64,000 nt of DNA from an uncultured Burkholderiales bacterium (GCA_937871935.1 CALMQI010000097.1:1-64000), one strand, 5' to 3'; counted from the stretch's first letter, positions 10,346-20,572 are shown. Numbers and translations: made by a program. The notes: a model not told the origin generated them from the sequence alone.

Positions 10346-10888
10346 ATGGCCACTCAACGACGGAAGACCAGCGGCCGCACCATCAAGGCCGGCAGGCGCG
10401 AACCCGCAGCAACCGCTGCGGCGTTGCCCGGCATACCGGCGCCCGAAGGCTGGGTCGGCCTCACACGCGACCAGCTCGAGTTGTCGCTGCAGTCGGCGAC
10501 GACCTGCCTGCGCGGGCTCGAGGCCGTGCGCAAGGTTCAGTGGGACATGACGCACCTGGCGCTCAAACGCTTCGAGGAACTGCAGCAACGGCTGCAGCAA
10601 GCCACCGAGTATTCCGACCTGATGGCCTTGCAGGTCGAGCTGATGCGCTTCGATTCGGCGCTGGCCATCAAATCGGCTCGTGATCTCTACGACGCGGCGG
10701 TCGAGGGTGCCACCGAGGCCTTGAACCAGGCACGGGCGAACATCGACTCGAGCCAGAGCGACGGCATCAAGACCTGGCTGCAGTCGATGCAGACGGTGAT
10801 GCACACCGGTGTGCGCCCGCTCGACGACGTGTTCGACCATTCGCTGCTGCGCGACCTGATGATTCCTCCCGGCAGCCGCGTTGTGTAA
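10346..10888 (+). CDS. Phasin family protein
   Basis: Helical protein divergent to phaC; FEELQQRLQQATEYSDLMALQVELMRFDSALAIKSARDLYDAA. Confidence 0.7.
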   Translation: MATQRRKTSGRTIKAGRREPAATAAALPGIPAPEGWVGLTRDQLELSLQSATTCLRGLEAVRKVQWDMTHLALKRFEELQQRLQQATEYSDLMALQVELMRFDSALAIKSARDLYDAAVEGATEALNQARANIDSSQSDGIKTWLQSMQTVMHTGVRPLDDVFDHSLLRDLMIPPGSRVV

Positions 10889-10973
10889 AGCTACGTTGCC
10901 GTTGTCATCGCAGCGTCGCGGCCGGTGGTTAACCGGCGAGCGACATCATCCAGATGGCGCACAGGGGATCTCG

Positions 10974-11315
10974 ATGACCCGCATCCGCATGGCGCTGTCG
11001 GCGCTGGCGCTGCTCGGCCTGTCGGCCTGCGTGGTGGCGCCGTACTACCCGTCTCAGAGCTACGGCGCCGCCGGCGAGCAGCCGCTCGCAGTGGCCGACG
11101 GCGCGCCGCCGGCGCCCTATGCTGAGGTGGTGCCGGTGGCACCGTTCATCGGCGCGGTCTGGCTCGGCGGCTACTGGGGCTGGCGCAGCGGACGCCACCA
11201 CTGGGTACCCGGCCGCTGGGACCAGCCGCGGCCCGGCTATCAGTGGCGGCCGCATCGCTGGCAGCCGATGGGCGGCCGCTGGCACCTGCACGGTGGCGGC
11301 TGGATGCGGCGCTGA
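10974..11315 (+). CDS. YXWGXW-type small lipoprotein
   Basis: Lipobox LSAC after signal; GGYWGWRSGRHHWVPGRW. Confidence 0.75.
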   Translation: MTRIRMALSALALLGLSACVVAPYYPSQSYGAAGEQPLAVADGAPPAPYAEVVPVAPFIGAVWLGGYWGWRSGRHHWVPGRWDQPRPGYQWRPHRWQPMGGRWHLHGGGWMRR

Positions 11316-11378
11316 CCCGCATCAACGCGGCGTCACCCGGCGCGTCGGCGGGCGGCGGCGGGCCGCGATACTGCGGCC

Positions 11379-14036
11379 ATGCCGTGGTCTGACGTTTCCT
11401 GGCATGCGCTCGAGATCGAGCCCGCGCTGCAGCGGCTGGACAGCGACGCTGCCGCCGGCCTGAGCGGGGCGGCCTGCCGCGCGCGGCAGGCCGAGCACGG
11501 CCCCAATGCGCTGCCGCAACCGCCGCGGCCGTCGGCCCTGCGCCTGCTGCTGCGCCAGTTCGCCAGCCCGCTGGTGCTGATCCTGTGCGTCGCCGCGGTG
11601 CTCGCGGTGGCGCTCGGCCATCTGGCCGATGCCGTGGTGATCCTGGTCGTCGTGATCGTCAACGCGATCGTCGGCATGGTGCAGGAAGGCCGCGCCGAGC
11701 GCTCGATGACGGCGCTGCAGCGGCTGTCGGCGCTGCAGGTGCGCGTGCAGCGCGACGCCCGCGAGCAGCGCGTGCCCGCGCACGAACTGGTGCCGGGCGA
11801 TGTGCTGCTGCTGGCTGCCGGCGACGCGGTGGCTGCCGATGCGCGCCTCGTCGAGGCCAGCGCGTTGCAGGTGGCCGAGGCCGCGCTCACTGGCGAGTCG
11901 GTGCCGGTGGCGAAGACCACGCGTACGCTGCACGAGGCCGCCGCGCTGGCCGACCGGCACAACATGGTGTTCTCGGGCACTTACGTCACCGCCGGCCGCG
12001 CCCGCGCCGTGGTGGTGGCCACCGGCGTGCACACCGAGGTCGGCCAGATCGCGCGGCTGACGGCGCAGGCGGTGGAACCGCCGACCCCGCTGCAGCGCCG
12101 GATCGATCGCTTCGGCCGCTGGCTGCTCGGCGTGGCACTGGCGCTGTTCGTCGCGGTGGTGCTGCTCGGACTCGCGCGCGAGCTGCCGCTGGCCGAGGTG
12201 CTGATGGTGGCGATCAGCCAGATGGTGTCGATGGTGCCCGAAGGCCTGCCGGTGGCGATGACGATCGCGCTGGCCGTCGGCATGCAGCGCATGGCCGCGC
12301 GCGGTGCGATCATCCGCCGCCTGTCGGCGGTGGAGACGCTCGGCTCGACCACGGTGATCTGCACCGACAAGACCGGCACGCTGACGCGCAACGAGATGAC
12401 GGTGGCCGCGCTGTGGTTGCCCGATGACCGCCGGATCGAGATCACCGGCTCCGGCTATGCCCCGCAGGGTGAACTGCGCCACGACGGCGCCACCCTCGGC
12501 GACGACGCGGCGGCCCGCGCGCTGCTGCAGGCGGCCGCGCTGTGCAACGACGCGCTGCTGCTGGCGCCGAGCGCCGAACGGGCCGGCTGGTCGGTGCAGG
12601 GCGACCCGACCGAGGGCGCGCTGCTGGTGGCCGCCGCCAAGGCCGGGCTCGACGTGGCCGCGCTGCGCGAAGCCGCGCCGCGCGAGGCCGAGCTGCCGTT
12701 CGACTCCGACCTGCGCTTGATGATCACGCGCCACGGTGGCGCCGGCGCGCCGGGCCGCGTGCTGCTGAAAGGCGCGCCCGAGGCGGTGCTGCCGCTGTGC
12801 GCCGCGCAGCCGGCGCTGCGCGACGCCACGCGGGCGGCGGCCGAGGCGATGGCGCAGCAGGCGCTGCGCGTGCTGGCGGTCGCAGCCACCGACGACGCGA
12901 CCTGGCACGGCGGTGATGACGTCGCATCGCTCGGCGGTCGCACGCGGCTGCTCGGCCTGGTCGGGCAGATCGACCCGCCGCGCGACGAGGTGAAGCGTGC
13001 GGTGACCGACTGCCGCGCCGCCGGCATCCGGCCGGTGATGGTGACCGGCGACCACCGGCTCACCGGCCTGGCCATCGCGCGGCAGCTCGGCATCGCAGGC
13101 GAGCACGACGCGGCGATCGACGGCGTCGAGCTCGCGCGCCTGGGCGAGGCCGAGCTGCTCGACCGGCTGGACCACATCGCGGTCTTCGCACGCGTGCAGC
13201 CGGCGCAGAAGCTGCGCATCGTCGAGGCGTTGCAAGCCCGCGGCGACGTGGTGGCGATGACCGGCGACGGCGTCAACGATGCGCCCGCGCTGGCGCGCGC
13301 CGACGTGGGCGTGGCGATGGGCATCACCGGGACCGACGTGGCCAAGAGCGCGGCGCGCATCGTGATCACCGACGACAACTTCGCCACGCTGGTCGGTGCG
13401 GTCGAGCAGGGCCGCGTGGTCTACGCCAACCTGAAGAAGGTGATCCTGTACCTCTTCGCCACCTCGCTCGACGAAGTCGTGCTGCTGCTGCTCGCGCTGC
13501 TGGCCGGTCTGCCGTTGCCGCTGGCCGCGGTGCAGATCCTGTGGATCAACATCGTCACCGAGGGCACGTTGACGATCAACCTGGTGATGGACCCGCCCGA
13601 GGGCGACGAGATGCGGCGCCCGCCGGTGCCGCGCGACGATGCGCTGCTCGACCGCACGATGCGCTGGCGCATCGCGCTGATGGCCTCGTGCGCGGTTGCC
13701 GTGTGCTTCGGCTGGTTCGCCTGGCGCCTGGCCCGTGGCGTGGCGATCGAGCAGGTGCGCACCGAGGTCTTCACGCTGCTTGCGGTGTGCCAGTGGTTCA
13801 ACGTGCTCAACTGCCAGTCGGCCACCCGCTCGGCACTGCGACTGGGCGTGCTGCGCAACCGCTGGCTGCTCGGCGGCCTGGCGGCGAGCGTGGCGCTGCA
13901 GGCCGCGGTGCTGTATGCGCCGCCGCTGAACGCGATGTTCCACACCGTGCCGCTGCCGCTGGCCACGCTGCTGCCGATCGTCGCGCTGGCCAGCGTGGTG
14001 CTGTGGGCCGAGGAGTTGCGCAAGCGCTTGATGTGA
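11379..14036 (+). CDS. Cation-transporting P-type ATPase (P-II-like)
   Basis: LTGESVPV, CTDKTGTLTRNE, MTGDGVNDAPAL motifs. Confidence 0.92.
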   Translation: MPWSDVSWHALEIEPALQRLDSDAAAGLSGAACRARQAEHGPNALPQPPRPSALRLLLRQFASPLVLILCVAAVLAVALGHLADAVVILVVVIVNAIVGMVQEGRAERSMTALQRLSALQVRVQRDAREQRVPAHELVPGDVLLLAAGDAVAADARLVEASALQVAEAALTGESVPVAKTTRTLHEAAALADRHNMVFSGTYVTAGRARAVVVATGVHTEVGQIARLTAQAVEPPTPLQRRIDRFGRWLLGVALALFVAVVLLGLARELPLAEVLMVAISQMVSMVPEGLPVAMTIALAVGMQRMAARGAIIRRLSAVETLGSTTVICTDKTGTLTRNEMTVAALWLPDDRRIEITGSGYAPQGELRHDGATLGDDAAARALLQAAALCNDALLLAPSAERAGWSVQGDPTEGALLVAAAKAGLDVAALREAAPREAELPFDSDLRLMITRHGGAGAPGRVLLKGAPEAVLPLCAAQPALRDATRAAAEAMAQQALRVLAVAATDDATWHGGDDVASLGGRTRLLGLVGQIDPPRDEVKRAVTDCRAAGIRPVMVTGDHRLTGLAIARQLGIAGEHDAAIDGVELARLGEAELLDRLDHIAVFARVQPAQKLRIVEALQARGDVVAMTGDGVNDAPALARADVGVAMGITGTDVAKSAARIVITDDNFATLVGAVEQGRVVYANLKKVILYLFATSLDEVVLLLLALLAGLPLPLAAVQILWINIVTEGTLTINLVMDPPEGDEMRRPPVPRDDALLDRTMRWRIALMASCAVAVCFGWFAWRLARGVAIEQVRTEVFTLLAVCQWFNVLNCQSATRSALRLGVLRNRWLLGGLAASVALQAAVLYAPPLNAMFHTVPLPLATLLPIVALASVVLWAEELRKRLM

Positions 14037-14123
14037 TCCCCCCGGAGCGCCTTCGGCGCCTCCCCCCAGGGGGCGCCGCCCACGGACCGGCAAAGCCGGA
14101 TCCGTGGCGGCCGCTGGCCTACG

Positions 14124-15305
14124 ATGGCGCGCATGAGAGCGTCGATGTCCCCGCCGGCCGCCTGGCGGATTGCCGCGATCGGCCTGCTCGGGCTGGCGGC
14201 GGCGATGGGCATCGGCCGCTTCGCCTTCACGCCGCTGCTGCCGCTGATGCAGCAGCAACTGGGCCTCACGCTCACCGAAGGCGGCTGGCTCGCCAGCGCC
14301 AACTACCTGGGCTACCTGGTCGGCGCGCTGGTCAGCGCCGCGCTCACGCCCGCGCCCCATCGGGCCGCGCGCTGGGGCCTGGCCGGCGTGGCCGTGCTCA
14401 CTGTGGCGACCGGCGTCACGCACTCGTTCAGCGCCTGGCTGCTGCTGCGCTTCGGCGCTGGCGTGGCCAGCGCGTTCGTGCTGGTGGGCATTGCAGCGTG
14501 GGCGCTGGCGGCGCTGGCTCGATTGCAGCGCGACGCGCTGGCCGGCGTGGTGTTCGCCGGCGTCGGCGTCGGCATCGTGCTGGCCGGCATGGTCGGCCTG
14601 GCTGCCGGCGTGTGGCAGGTCGCGTCGGACCGGGCCTGGATCGCGCTGGGCGTCATCGCGGCCATCGTGTGCGCCATCGGCTGGCCGGCGTTGCAGCCGG
14701 CCGGCACGACGTCGTCGGGTCCGCAGGCGACCGCCGCAGCCGATCGCGGGGCCGGACTGCAATGGCGGCTCATCCTGTGCTACGGCGCGTTCGGCTACGG
14801 CTACATCGTGCCAGCGACGTTCCTGCCGGCGTTCGCGCGGCAGCTGATCGACAATGCCGCGGTGTTCGGTTGGGTCTGGCCCGCCTTCGGTGCGGCGGCG
14901 GCGCTGTCGACCTGGCTGTCCACGCGATGGGCGGGTCAGGTCGCGCCGCATCGGCTGTGGGCCGGCAGCCAGCTGGTGATGGCCGTCGGCGTGCTTGCGC
15001 CGGCGCTTGCGCCCAGCCTGGCCAGTACGCTGCTGAGCGCGTTGTGCATCGGCGGTACCTTCATGGTTGCCACCATGGCCGGCCTGCAGCACGCACGCGC
15101 CAGCGCGGGCGCCGCCGCGCCGCGGCTGATCGCGGCCATGACCGCGGCCTTCGCGATCGGCCAGTTGATCGGACCCCTGACCATCCGCGGCAGCGCCACC
15201 GGCGCCACCATCGTGGGGCCGAGCGTGCTGGCCGCGCTGGTGCTGCTGGCCAGTTCGGCCGCGTTGTGGCGCTTGCCGTCACCCAGCGCGCCGGCTACCG
15301 TGTGA
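14124..15305 (+). CDS. YbfB/YjiJ family MFS transporter
   Basis: Multiple TM segments; GIGRFAFTPLLPLMQQQLGLTLTEGGWLASANYLGYLVGAL. Confidence 0.85.
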   Translation: MARMRASMSPPAAWRIAAIGLLGLAAAMGIGRFAFTPLLPLMQQQLGLTLTEGGWLASANYLGYLVGALVSAALTPAPHRAARWGLAGVAVLTVATGVTHSFSAWLLLRFGAGVASAFVLVGIAAWALAALARLQRDALAGVVFAGVGVGIVLAGMVGLAAGVWQVASDRAWIALGVIAAIVCAIGWPALQPAGTTSSGPQATAAADRGAGLQWRLILCYGAFGYGYIVPATFLPAFARQLIDNAAVFGWVWPAFGAAAALSTWLSTRWAGQVAPHRLWAGSQLVMAVGVLAPALAPSLASTLLSALCIGGTFMVATMAGLQHARASAGAAAPRLIAAMTAAFAIGQLIGPLTIRGSATGATIVGPSVLAALVLLASSAALWRLPSPSAPATV

Positions 15306-15328
15306 GGCCTGTCCATGAGGAGCCGACG

Positions 15329-15919
15329 ATGACCGCCGATGCCGCCCCGCACGCCGCCATGCGGATGCCGCCGCTGGCCAGCGAACAGATGAACGACGCG
15401 CAGCGCGCGGCGGCGGCCGCGCTGATCGCCGGCCCGCGCAAGGGCGTGAAGGGGCCGTTCATCGCGCTGCTGCGCAGCCCCGAGCTGATGGACCGGCTGC
15501 AGAAGGTGGGCGAATACCTGCGCTTCGACAGCGTGCTGCCGGCCCATGTGTCGGAGTTCGCGACGCTGCTCGTCGCGCGGCAGTGGACCCAGCAGTTCGA
15601 ATGGGCGGTGCACGTGCCGCTGGCGCTGAAGGCCGGCACCGCGCCGGCGGCGATCGACGCGGTGCGCGACGGCCGGCGACCCGACACGCTGAACGCCGAC
15701 GAACAGCTCGTCTACGATTTCGCGACCGAACTCGCCGCCCATCATGGCGTGTGCGATGCCACCTATGCCGCCGTGCGCGCACGCTTCGGCGAACAGGGCT
15801 GCATCGACCTGACCGCGCTGATCGGCTACTTCGCGCTGGTGTCGATGGTGCTCAACGTGGCGCACATCCCGGCCGAACCGAACAACGGTGTCGCCGCGCT
15901 GCCGCCGCTGCCGCGCTGA
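15329..15919 (+). CDS. Carboxymuconolactone decarboxylase family protein
   Basis: In-frame ATG within ORF 13541..15919; AHVSEFATLLVARQWTQQFEWAVHVPLALKAG. Confidence 0.75.
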   Translation: MTADAAPHAAMRMPPLASEQMNDAQRAAAAALIAGPRKGVKGPFIALLRSPELMDRLQKVGEYLRFDSVLPAHVSEFATLLVARQWTQQFEWAVHVPLALKAGTAPAAIDAVRDGRRPDTLNADEQLVYDFATELAAHHGVCDATYAAVRARFGEQGCIDLTALIGYFALVSMVLNVAHIPAEPNNGVAALPPLPR

Positions 15920-15924
15920 CGCGA

Positions 15925-16464
15925 TCAGCGGCCGGGGTGAACGTACACCCAGGTGTCGCCGCCGAGGAAGTCGATGCGCCCGCCCGGCACAGCGCCGAGC
16001 CGCTCGGCCAGGCGCAGCGAGCGTTCGTTGGCGGGCCGGATCAGGCTGATCAAGCGGCCGACACCGAGCGCACGCCGGCCGTGGTCGCGCGCCGCGCCGG
16101 CGGCCTCGAGCGCGTAACCGCGGCCCCAGAACTCGCGCCCGAGCAGCCAGCCGAGCTCGCAGTCGGGCCAGTCCGGCGGATGCAGGAAACCGGCTCGACC
16201 GACCAGGCGGCCGCTGGCCCGCTCCTCGATCGCCCACATGCCGTAGCCGAGCAGCGCCCACGAGCCGATGAAGATGGCCATCTGCCGCCACGCGTTGTCG
16301 CGCCCGACCGGGCCGCCGGCGCCGATGTGGCGCATCACCTCGGCGTCGGCGCACATCGCCGCATAGGCGTCGAGGTCGTCGGGGCGAAAGCCGCGCAGAC
16401 ACAGGCGCGGCGTGTCGACCCGCGGTGCCGACGGCGAGAGCGCCGGGTTCGCTGCTTCAGTCAT
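15925..16464 (-). CDS. GNAT family N-acetyltransferase (RimJ/RimL-like)
   Basis: TPRLCLRGFRPDDLDAY...GRGYALEAAGAARDHG...NERSLRLAERLGA. Confidence 0.85.
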   Translation of the reverse strand: MTEAANPALSPSAPRVDTPRLCLRGFRPDDLDAYAAMCADAEVMRHIGAGGPVGRDNAWRQMAIFIGSWALLGYGMWAIEERASGRLVGRAGFLHPPDWPDCELGWLLGREFWGRGYALEAAGAARDHGRRALGVGRLISLIRPANERSLRLAERLGAVPGGRIDFLGGDTWVYVHPGR

Positions 16465-17449
16465 CGTCGTCGACGACCAGCTGCGCGGCGGCCAGGTCTT
16501 CCAGCGCGCTGCCCACCGACTTGAACAGCGTGATCTCGTGCTCGCTGTCGCGCCCACGCCGTTCGCCGCGGCACAGGTCGGCCAGCGTGCCCTGCAGCCG
16601 TTCGCTGGAAAAGGCGCCCTCGGCGATCGCCTGCAGCACGTCGCCCGACTTGGCCAGTGCCTCGCGAGTGTCGACATAGACGCGGCTGCGCGCAAAGCAG
16701 GCAGCGTCGGCCTCGCGCATGTCGGGCGCGAAACTGCCGATCAGGTCGACATGCGTGCCCGGCTGCAGCCACGCGCCCTGTACCAGCGGCAGCGACGACA
16801 GCGTGGCGCAGCTGATCACGTCGGCTTCACCCGCGGCGGCACGCAGGTCGGTCACCGCCTCCGCGGCGAAGCCCTTCTCGACCAGGCGATCGGCCAGCGT
16901 GCGGGCCGAGGCAGGCGTGCGGTTCCACACCTGCACGCGGCGGATCGGCCGTACCGCGGCGTGGGCCTCGGCCGCCAGCGCCGCCACCCGGCCAGCGCCG
17001 ACGACGAGCAATCGCGACGCATCGCCGCGCGCCAGGTACGACGCCGCCAGCGCCGACGCCGCCGCCGTGCGGCGCGACGTGATCTGGTCACCGTCCATCT
17101 GGGCCAGCGGCTCGCCGGTGGCCGCGTCGTACAAGGTGTAGATCGAATGCAGCCCAGGCTTGCCGAGCACGCCATTGCCCGGAAAGATGGTCACCGTCTT
17201 GATGCCAAGCCGGCGGCCCGGTTGCCAGGCCGGCATCAACAGCACGGTGCCGGCGATGGTGCCGGGATGGTGGGCATCGGCGATGCGATGGCTGTGGCGC
17301 TGCGGCACCTCGCAGCCGGCGACGAACATGTTGCGCAGGGCATCGATCAACGCCGGAAACGCCAGCCGGTCGCGCGTGGTGTGGGCATCGAAGTGCTGCA
17401 CGCGGGCAGTATCGCGGCGAGCGCCCCGGTTACAAAACGACCCCCTCAA
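16457..17449 (-). CDS. Ornithine cyclodeaminase / mu-crystallin family protein
   Basis: GIKTVTIFPGN, LLVVGAGRVAALAAEAHAAVRPI, VDLIGSFAPDMREAD. Confidence 0.85.
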   Translation of the reverse strand: MRGSFCNRGARRDTARVQHFDAHTTRDRLAFPALIDALRNMFVAGCEVPQRHSHRIADAHHPGTIAGTVLLMPAWQPGRRLGIKTVTIFPGNGVLGKPGLHSIYTLYDAATGEPLAQMDGDQITSRRTAAASALAASYLARGDASRLLVVGAGRVAALAAEAHAAVRPIRRVQVWNRTPASARTLADRLVEKGFAAEAVTDLRAAAGEADVISCATLSSLPLVQGAWLQPGTHVDLIGSFAPDMREADAACFARSRVYVDTREALAKSGDVLQAIAEGAFSSERLQGTLADLCRGERRGRDSEHEITLFKSVGSALEDLAAAQLVVDDDD

Positions 17450-17592
17450 TCAGGGTGTTGTCGGCCGAACTAGGGGGGTGCACGCAGCGTGTTGGCAGCC
17501 GATCCGTCGCAAAATGCAACTGCTGTCGTTCGGACCCCGCGTCCCTGCTGTACCGACAGTCGTTCAACAACGGATCTACGCAAGGAAATGTC

Positions 17593-18132
17593 GTGAGCAA
17601 CGAGTCGACCGGCCTGAATGCCAAGGGCAGCGCGCGCCGCAAGCTCATTCGAGGTTCATTCGCCGTGCCGGCCGTGCTGACGCTGTACAACGGCGGCGCG
17701 ATGGCGGCCACGTCGATCAACAACAGCCTCAAGCGACAGAACAACCACCCGGTGACCAAGTACACGTCCAGCTCGGATGACCTGTGGTTCCGTGATCGGT
17801 TGTGGGGCTGGGTGAAGAACGGCGACGTCAAGTACGGCGCTGGACTCTGGATCAAGGGCTCCGGCCTGGTCAGATTCAGGGTTCAAGGCAATTCGGTTTG
17901 GCTCCCGAGCAATGGCTTTCAGCGATTCGACCGCATGACGAACTCGCTGGTCGGGAATGTGGTTTATGACATCCCGAGCGGCCCTCCTGAGTACAAGCTT
18001 GTTCAAGTCAATCACTGGGTCTCCCTGCGCGTCGACGCCAACGGCAACCTGACCGGCGCCGGCAGCACCGGCAGCGGCTCCGCGGTGGCCGACTCCTGCT
18101 GGAACTCGTTCGCGGCCGGCGTGCAGAGCTGA
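17593..18132 (+). CDS. Small exported protein of the HprK-related/PqqD-like cassette (function unknown)
   Basis: GTG start; N-terminus SARRKLIRGSFAVPAVLTLYNGGAMAATS is signal-peptide-like; C-terminus has a lone Cys (ADSCWNSFAAGVQS); 1-nt overlap with the next gene. Confidence 0.6.
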   Translation: MSNESTGLNAKGSARRKLIRGSFAVPAVLTLYNGGAMAATSINNSLKRQNNHPVTKYTSSSDDLWFRDRLWGWVKNGDVKYGAGLWIKGSGLVRFRVQGNSVWLPSNGFQRFDRMTNSLVGNVVYDIPSGPPEYKLVQVNHWVSLRVDANGNLTGAGSTGSGSAVADSCWNSFAAGVQS

Positions 18133-18398
18133 TGCGGTTCGTCTGCAGCGCCGGGCTGCGGATCGAGCCTTTCGGTGACAGCTGGGCCGCCTATTGCGCC
18201 CGGTCGGGCGAATCGCTGCAACTCAACACTGAAGCCGCGGCAGTACTGGAAGTGCTGGCCGAAGGCCCGCAGGACGCCGATGCGGTGCACCGCATCCTGG
18301 CAAGCGACAGCGAGACGCCGCTCGAGATCGTGCGCGAACGCATGCACGATGTCTGGTCTGAACTGCTCGCCAACGGTCTGGTCGTCGAGGTCGCCTGA
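18132..18398 (+). CDS. PqqD-related small protein (HPr-rel-A type cassette)
   Basis: 88 aa, LNTEAAAVLEVLAEGPQDADAVHRILASDSE...VWSELLANGLVVEVA; position next to HprK-like kinase. Confidence 0.7.
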   Translation: MRFVCSAGLRIEPFGDSWAAYCARSGESLQLNTEAAAVLEVLAEGPQDADAVHRILASDSETPLEIVRERMHDVWSELLANGLVVEVA

Positions 18399-18432
18399 CT
18401 AGAATCCGGCGATAGCCGGGGAGGCCGCGCCG

Positions 18433-19446
18433 TTGGCGCCTTCAAGCGATTCGCCCCAAAGTCTGGTCCAGACCGACCTGTCCACGATCCGGACCGCACT
18501 GAGCGATGCCGGCCTCTGGCTGGACTTCGGCGCCGCCATCCTGCGATTGCAGTCGGACTCACCCGCGCTCGCTGCGCAGGTGCAGAGCGTCTATCGGCAC
18601 TTTCCGCTGGTCACGCAGGCGCCCTGGGCCGACATCCACGTGCGCATCGGCCGGCAAGGCGGGATTCGCCGCTGGCTGCGCCCGCAGGTCACCTTCTCGT
18701 GCGACGGCAGCCGACCGTTCGATCCGTTTCCCGCGTCTGCACCGCTGCCATTGCTCGAGTGGGGCACCAACTGGGTCTTCGGCAGGCGGATGAACGACCT
18801 GCTGTTGTTCCATGCCGGGGCGGTGGAGCGCGACGGCCTGACGCTGCTGCTGCCCGCGCTGCCCGGATCAGGCAAGAGCACATTGACGGCCGCACTGGCG
18901 AGCAGCGGTTGGCGGCTGCTGTCCGACGAATTCGGCGCCTGGGATCCGCTTCGTCAGGAGTTTCGCGCCGTCCTGAAGCCGGTGGCGCTGAAGAACGAGT
19001 CGATCGCGGTCATCCGCCGATTCGCGCCGCAGGCGCATCTGGGGCCGGAGTTCCCGAACACGCGCAAGGGCACCGTCGTGCATCTGAGTGCCGATGCAGT
19101 GTCGGTTGCGCGGCGGCACCAGCCGGCCTCGCCGGGCGCGGTCGTGCTGCCCCAATGGAGCGAGGGCAGCGCCACGGTGCTGCAGCCGCTGTCGCCGGAC
19201 CGGGTGTTTGCGCTGCTCGCGTTCAACTCCTTCAACTACTCGGTACTGGCCGAAGTCGGCTTCGACGCCGTGGTGCAGCTCGTCCGCCGCTGTCCGGCCT
19301 GGCAGCTGACCTACAGTCGGCTGGACGAGGCGGTGGCCGCATTGAATGATCTGTGGACCGACGGGCGGGTCCGCCGGCGCAGCGGGCCGGCCGACGCCGA
19401 GGCCGAGGCCGATTCGATCGACCGGCACACCCATGACAGTGCCTGA
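18433..19446 (+). CDS. HprK-related kinase A
   Basis: HprK-like P-loop LLLPALPGSGKSTLTAALASSGWRLLSDEFG. Confidence 0.8.
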   Translation: MAPSSDSPQSLVQTDLSTIRTALSDAGLWLDFGAAILRLQSDSPALAAQVQSVYRHFPLVTQAPWADIHVRIGRQGGIRRWLRPQVTFSCDGSRPFDPFPASAPLPLLEWGTNWVFGRRMNDLLLFHAGAVERDGLTLLLPALPGSGKSTLTAALASSGWRLLSDEFGAWDPLRQEFRAVLKPVALKNESIAVIRRFAPQAHLGPEFPNTRKGTVVHLSADAVSVARRHQPASPGAVVLPQWSEGSATVLQPLSPDRVFALLAFNSFNYSVLAEVGFDAVVQLVRRCPAWQLTYSRLDEAVAALNDLWTDGRVRRRSGPADAEAEADSIDRHTHDSA

Positions 19447-20572
19447 GCCGCTGCGGTTTCTCGCCGCCATCCGCGAGCCCGGGCGTGCGCTCGACTGGAC
19501 GATCGAGGATTGGCAGCGCATCGTGCGCTTGAGCCGGCGGTTGCGACTGCTCTCGCGGCTGGCTGCGGGGCTGCAAGCACAGGCCTTGCTGGACGCCGTG
19601 CCGGCGCCCGCCCGCCGGCATCTGGTGGCCGAGCTGCAACTGTCGCGCTGGCGCGTGACGGCCATGCGCTGGGCCCTCGAGCGGGTCGGCGCGGCGCTCG
19701 CGGACTGCCACCACCCGATCGTCCTGCTCAAGGGCGCGGCTTACATCGGGCAGGACCTGTCGATCGCGCGGGGGCGCATGCCGGCCGACGTGGACATCCT
19801 GGTGCCGCGCGAGCACATCGCCGTCGCCCAGGATCGCCTGAGACAAGCCGGCTGGCAGGAGGTGGAACTCGACGCGCACGACCAGCGTTACTACCGCGAA
19901 TGGAGTCACGAGGTACCCCCGATGCGGCACCCGGTGCATCGCATCGAGCTCGACCTGCACCACAACGTGCTGCCGCCGGTGGCGAAGATCCATGTCGACG
20001 CAGCCCGGCTGCTCGGGCGCATCCGGCCGTCCCGGCTGCCGGGCTGGTCAGTCTTCGACCCGGTCGATCAGTTCCTGCATGCCGCTGCCCATCTCTTCTG
20101 CGACTCCGAACTGCGCGACCGCATCCGCGACCTGGTCGACCTCGACGAACTCGCCCGACATTTCGCGGACGCGGACGCGAGGTTCTGGCCGTCACTGGGC
20201 GAGCGCGCCGCGGAACTCGGCCTGTCGGAGCCGCTAGCGCTGGCCGCACACCTTCTGGTGACCTGGTTCAACACCCCGATCCCGGCGCAGACGCTGAATC
20301 AGGTGCGTCAGGCCGGCCCCGGCACCTGGCACCGCTGGTGGCTGCTGCCTGTCATGACGCGCGTGCTGATGCCGGTGGAACCCGATCGCGAGGCGGGCTG
20401 GCCGGTGCGCCTGGCCGACGCCCTGGTGCTGGCGCGCTACCACCGCAATCGCATGCCGCTGAAGTTGCTGGCGCCCCATCTGCTGCACAAGGCGTTCGGC
20501 CAGCGCCCGACGCCGCCCTTGCCGCAGGCGCCCCTGGGCGTGACCGAGCGACCCCGACCGCCCGACGCCTGA
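19433..20572 (+). CDS. Nucleotidyltransferase family protein (uncharacterised, cassette-associated)
   Basis: VLLKGAAYIGQDLSIARGRMPADVDILVPREHI; overlaps stop of the kinase gene. Confidence 0.75.
   Translation: MTVPEPLRFLAAIREPGRALDWTIEDWQRIVRLSRRLRLLSRLAAGLQAQALLDAVPAPARRHLVAELQLSRWRVTAMRWALERVGAALADCHHPIVLLKGAAYIGQDLSIARGRMPADVDILVPREHIAVAQDRLRQAGWQEVELDAHDQRYYREWSHEVPPMRHPVHRIELDLHHNVLPPVAKIHVDAARLLGRIRPSRLPGWSVFDPVDQFLHAAAHLFCDSELRDRIRDLVDLDELARHFADADARFWPSLGERAAELGLSEPLALAAHLLVTWFNTPIPAQTLNQVRQAGPGTWHRWWLLPVMTRVLMPVEPDREAGWPVRLADALVLARYHRNRMPLKLLAPHLLHKAFGQRPTPPLPQAPLGVTERPRPPDA

Noticed and set aside
11322-15092. 1256-aa minus-strand ORF
   Set aside because: Shadow ORF antisense to the P-type ATPase and MFS genes; composition not protein-like.
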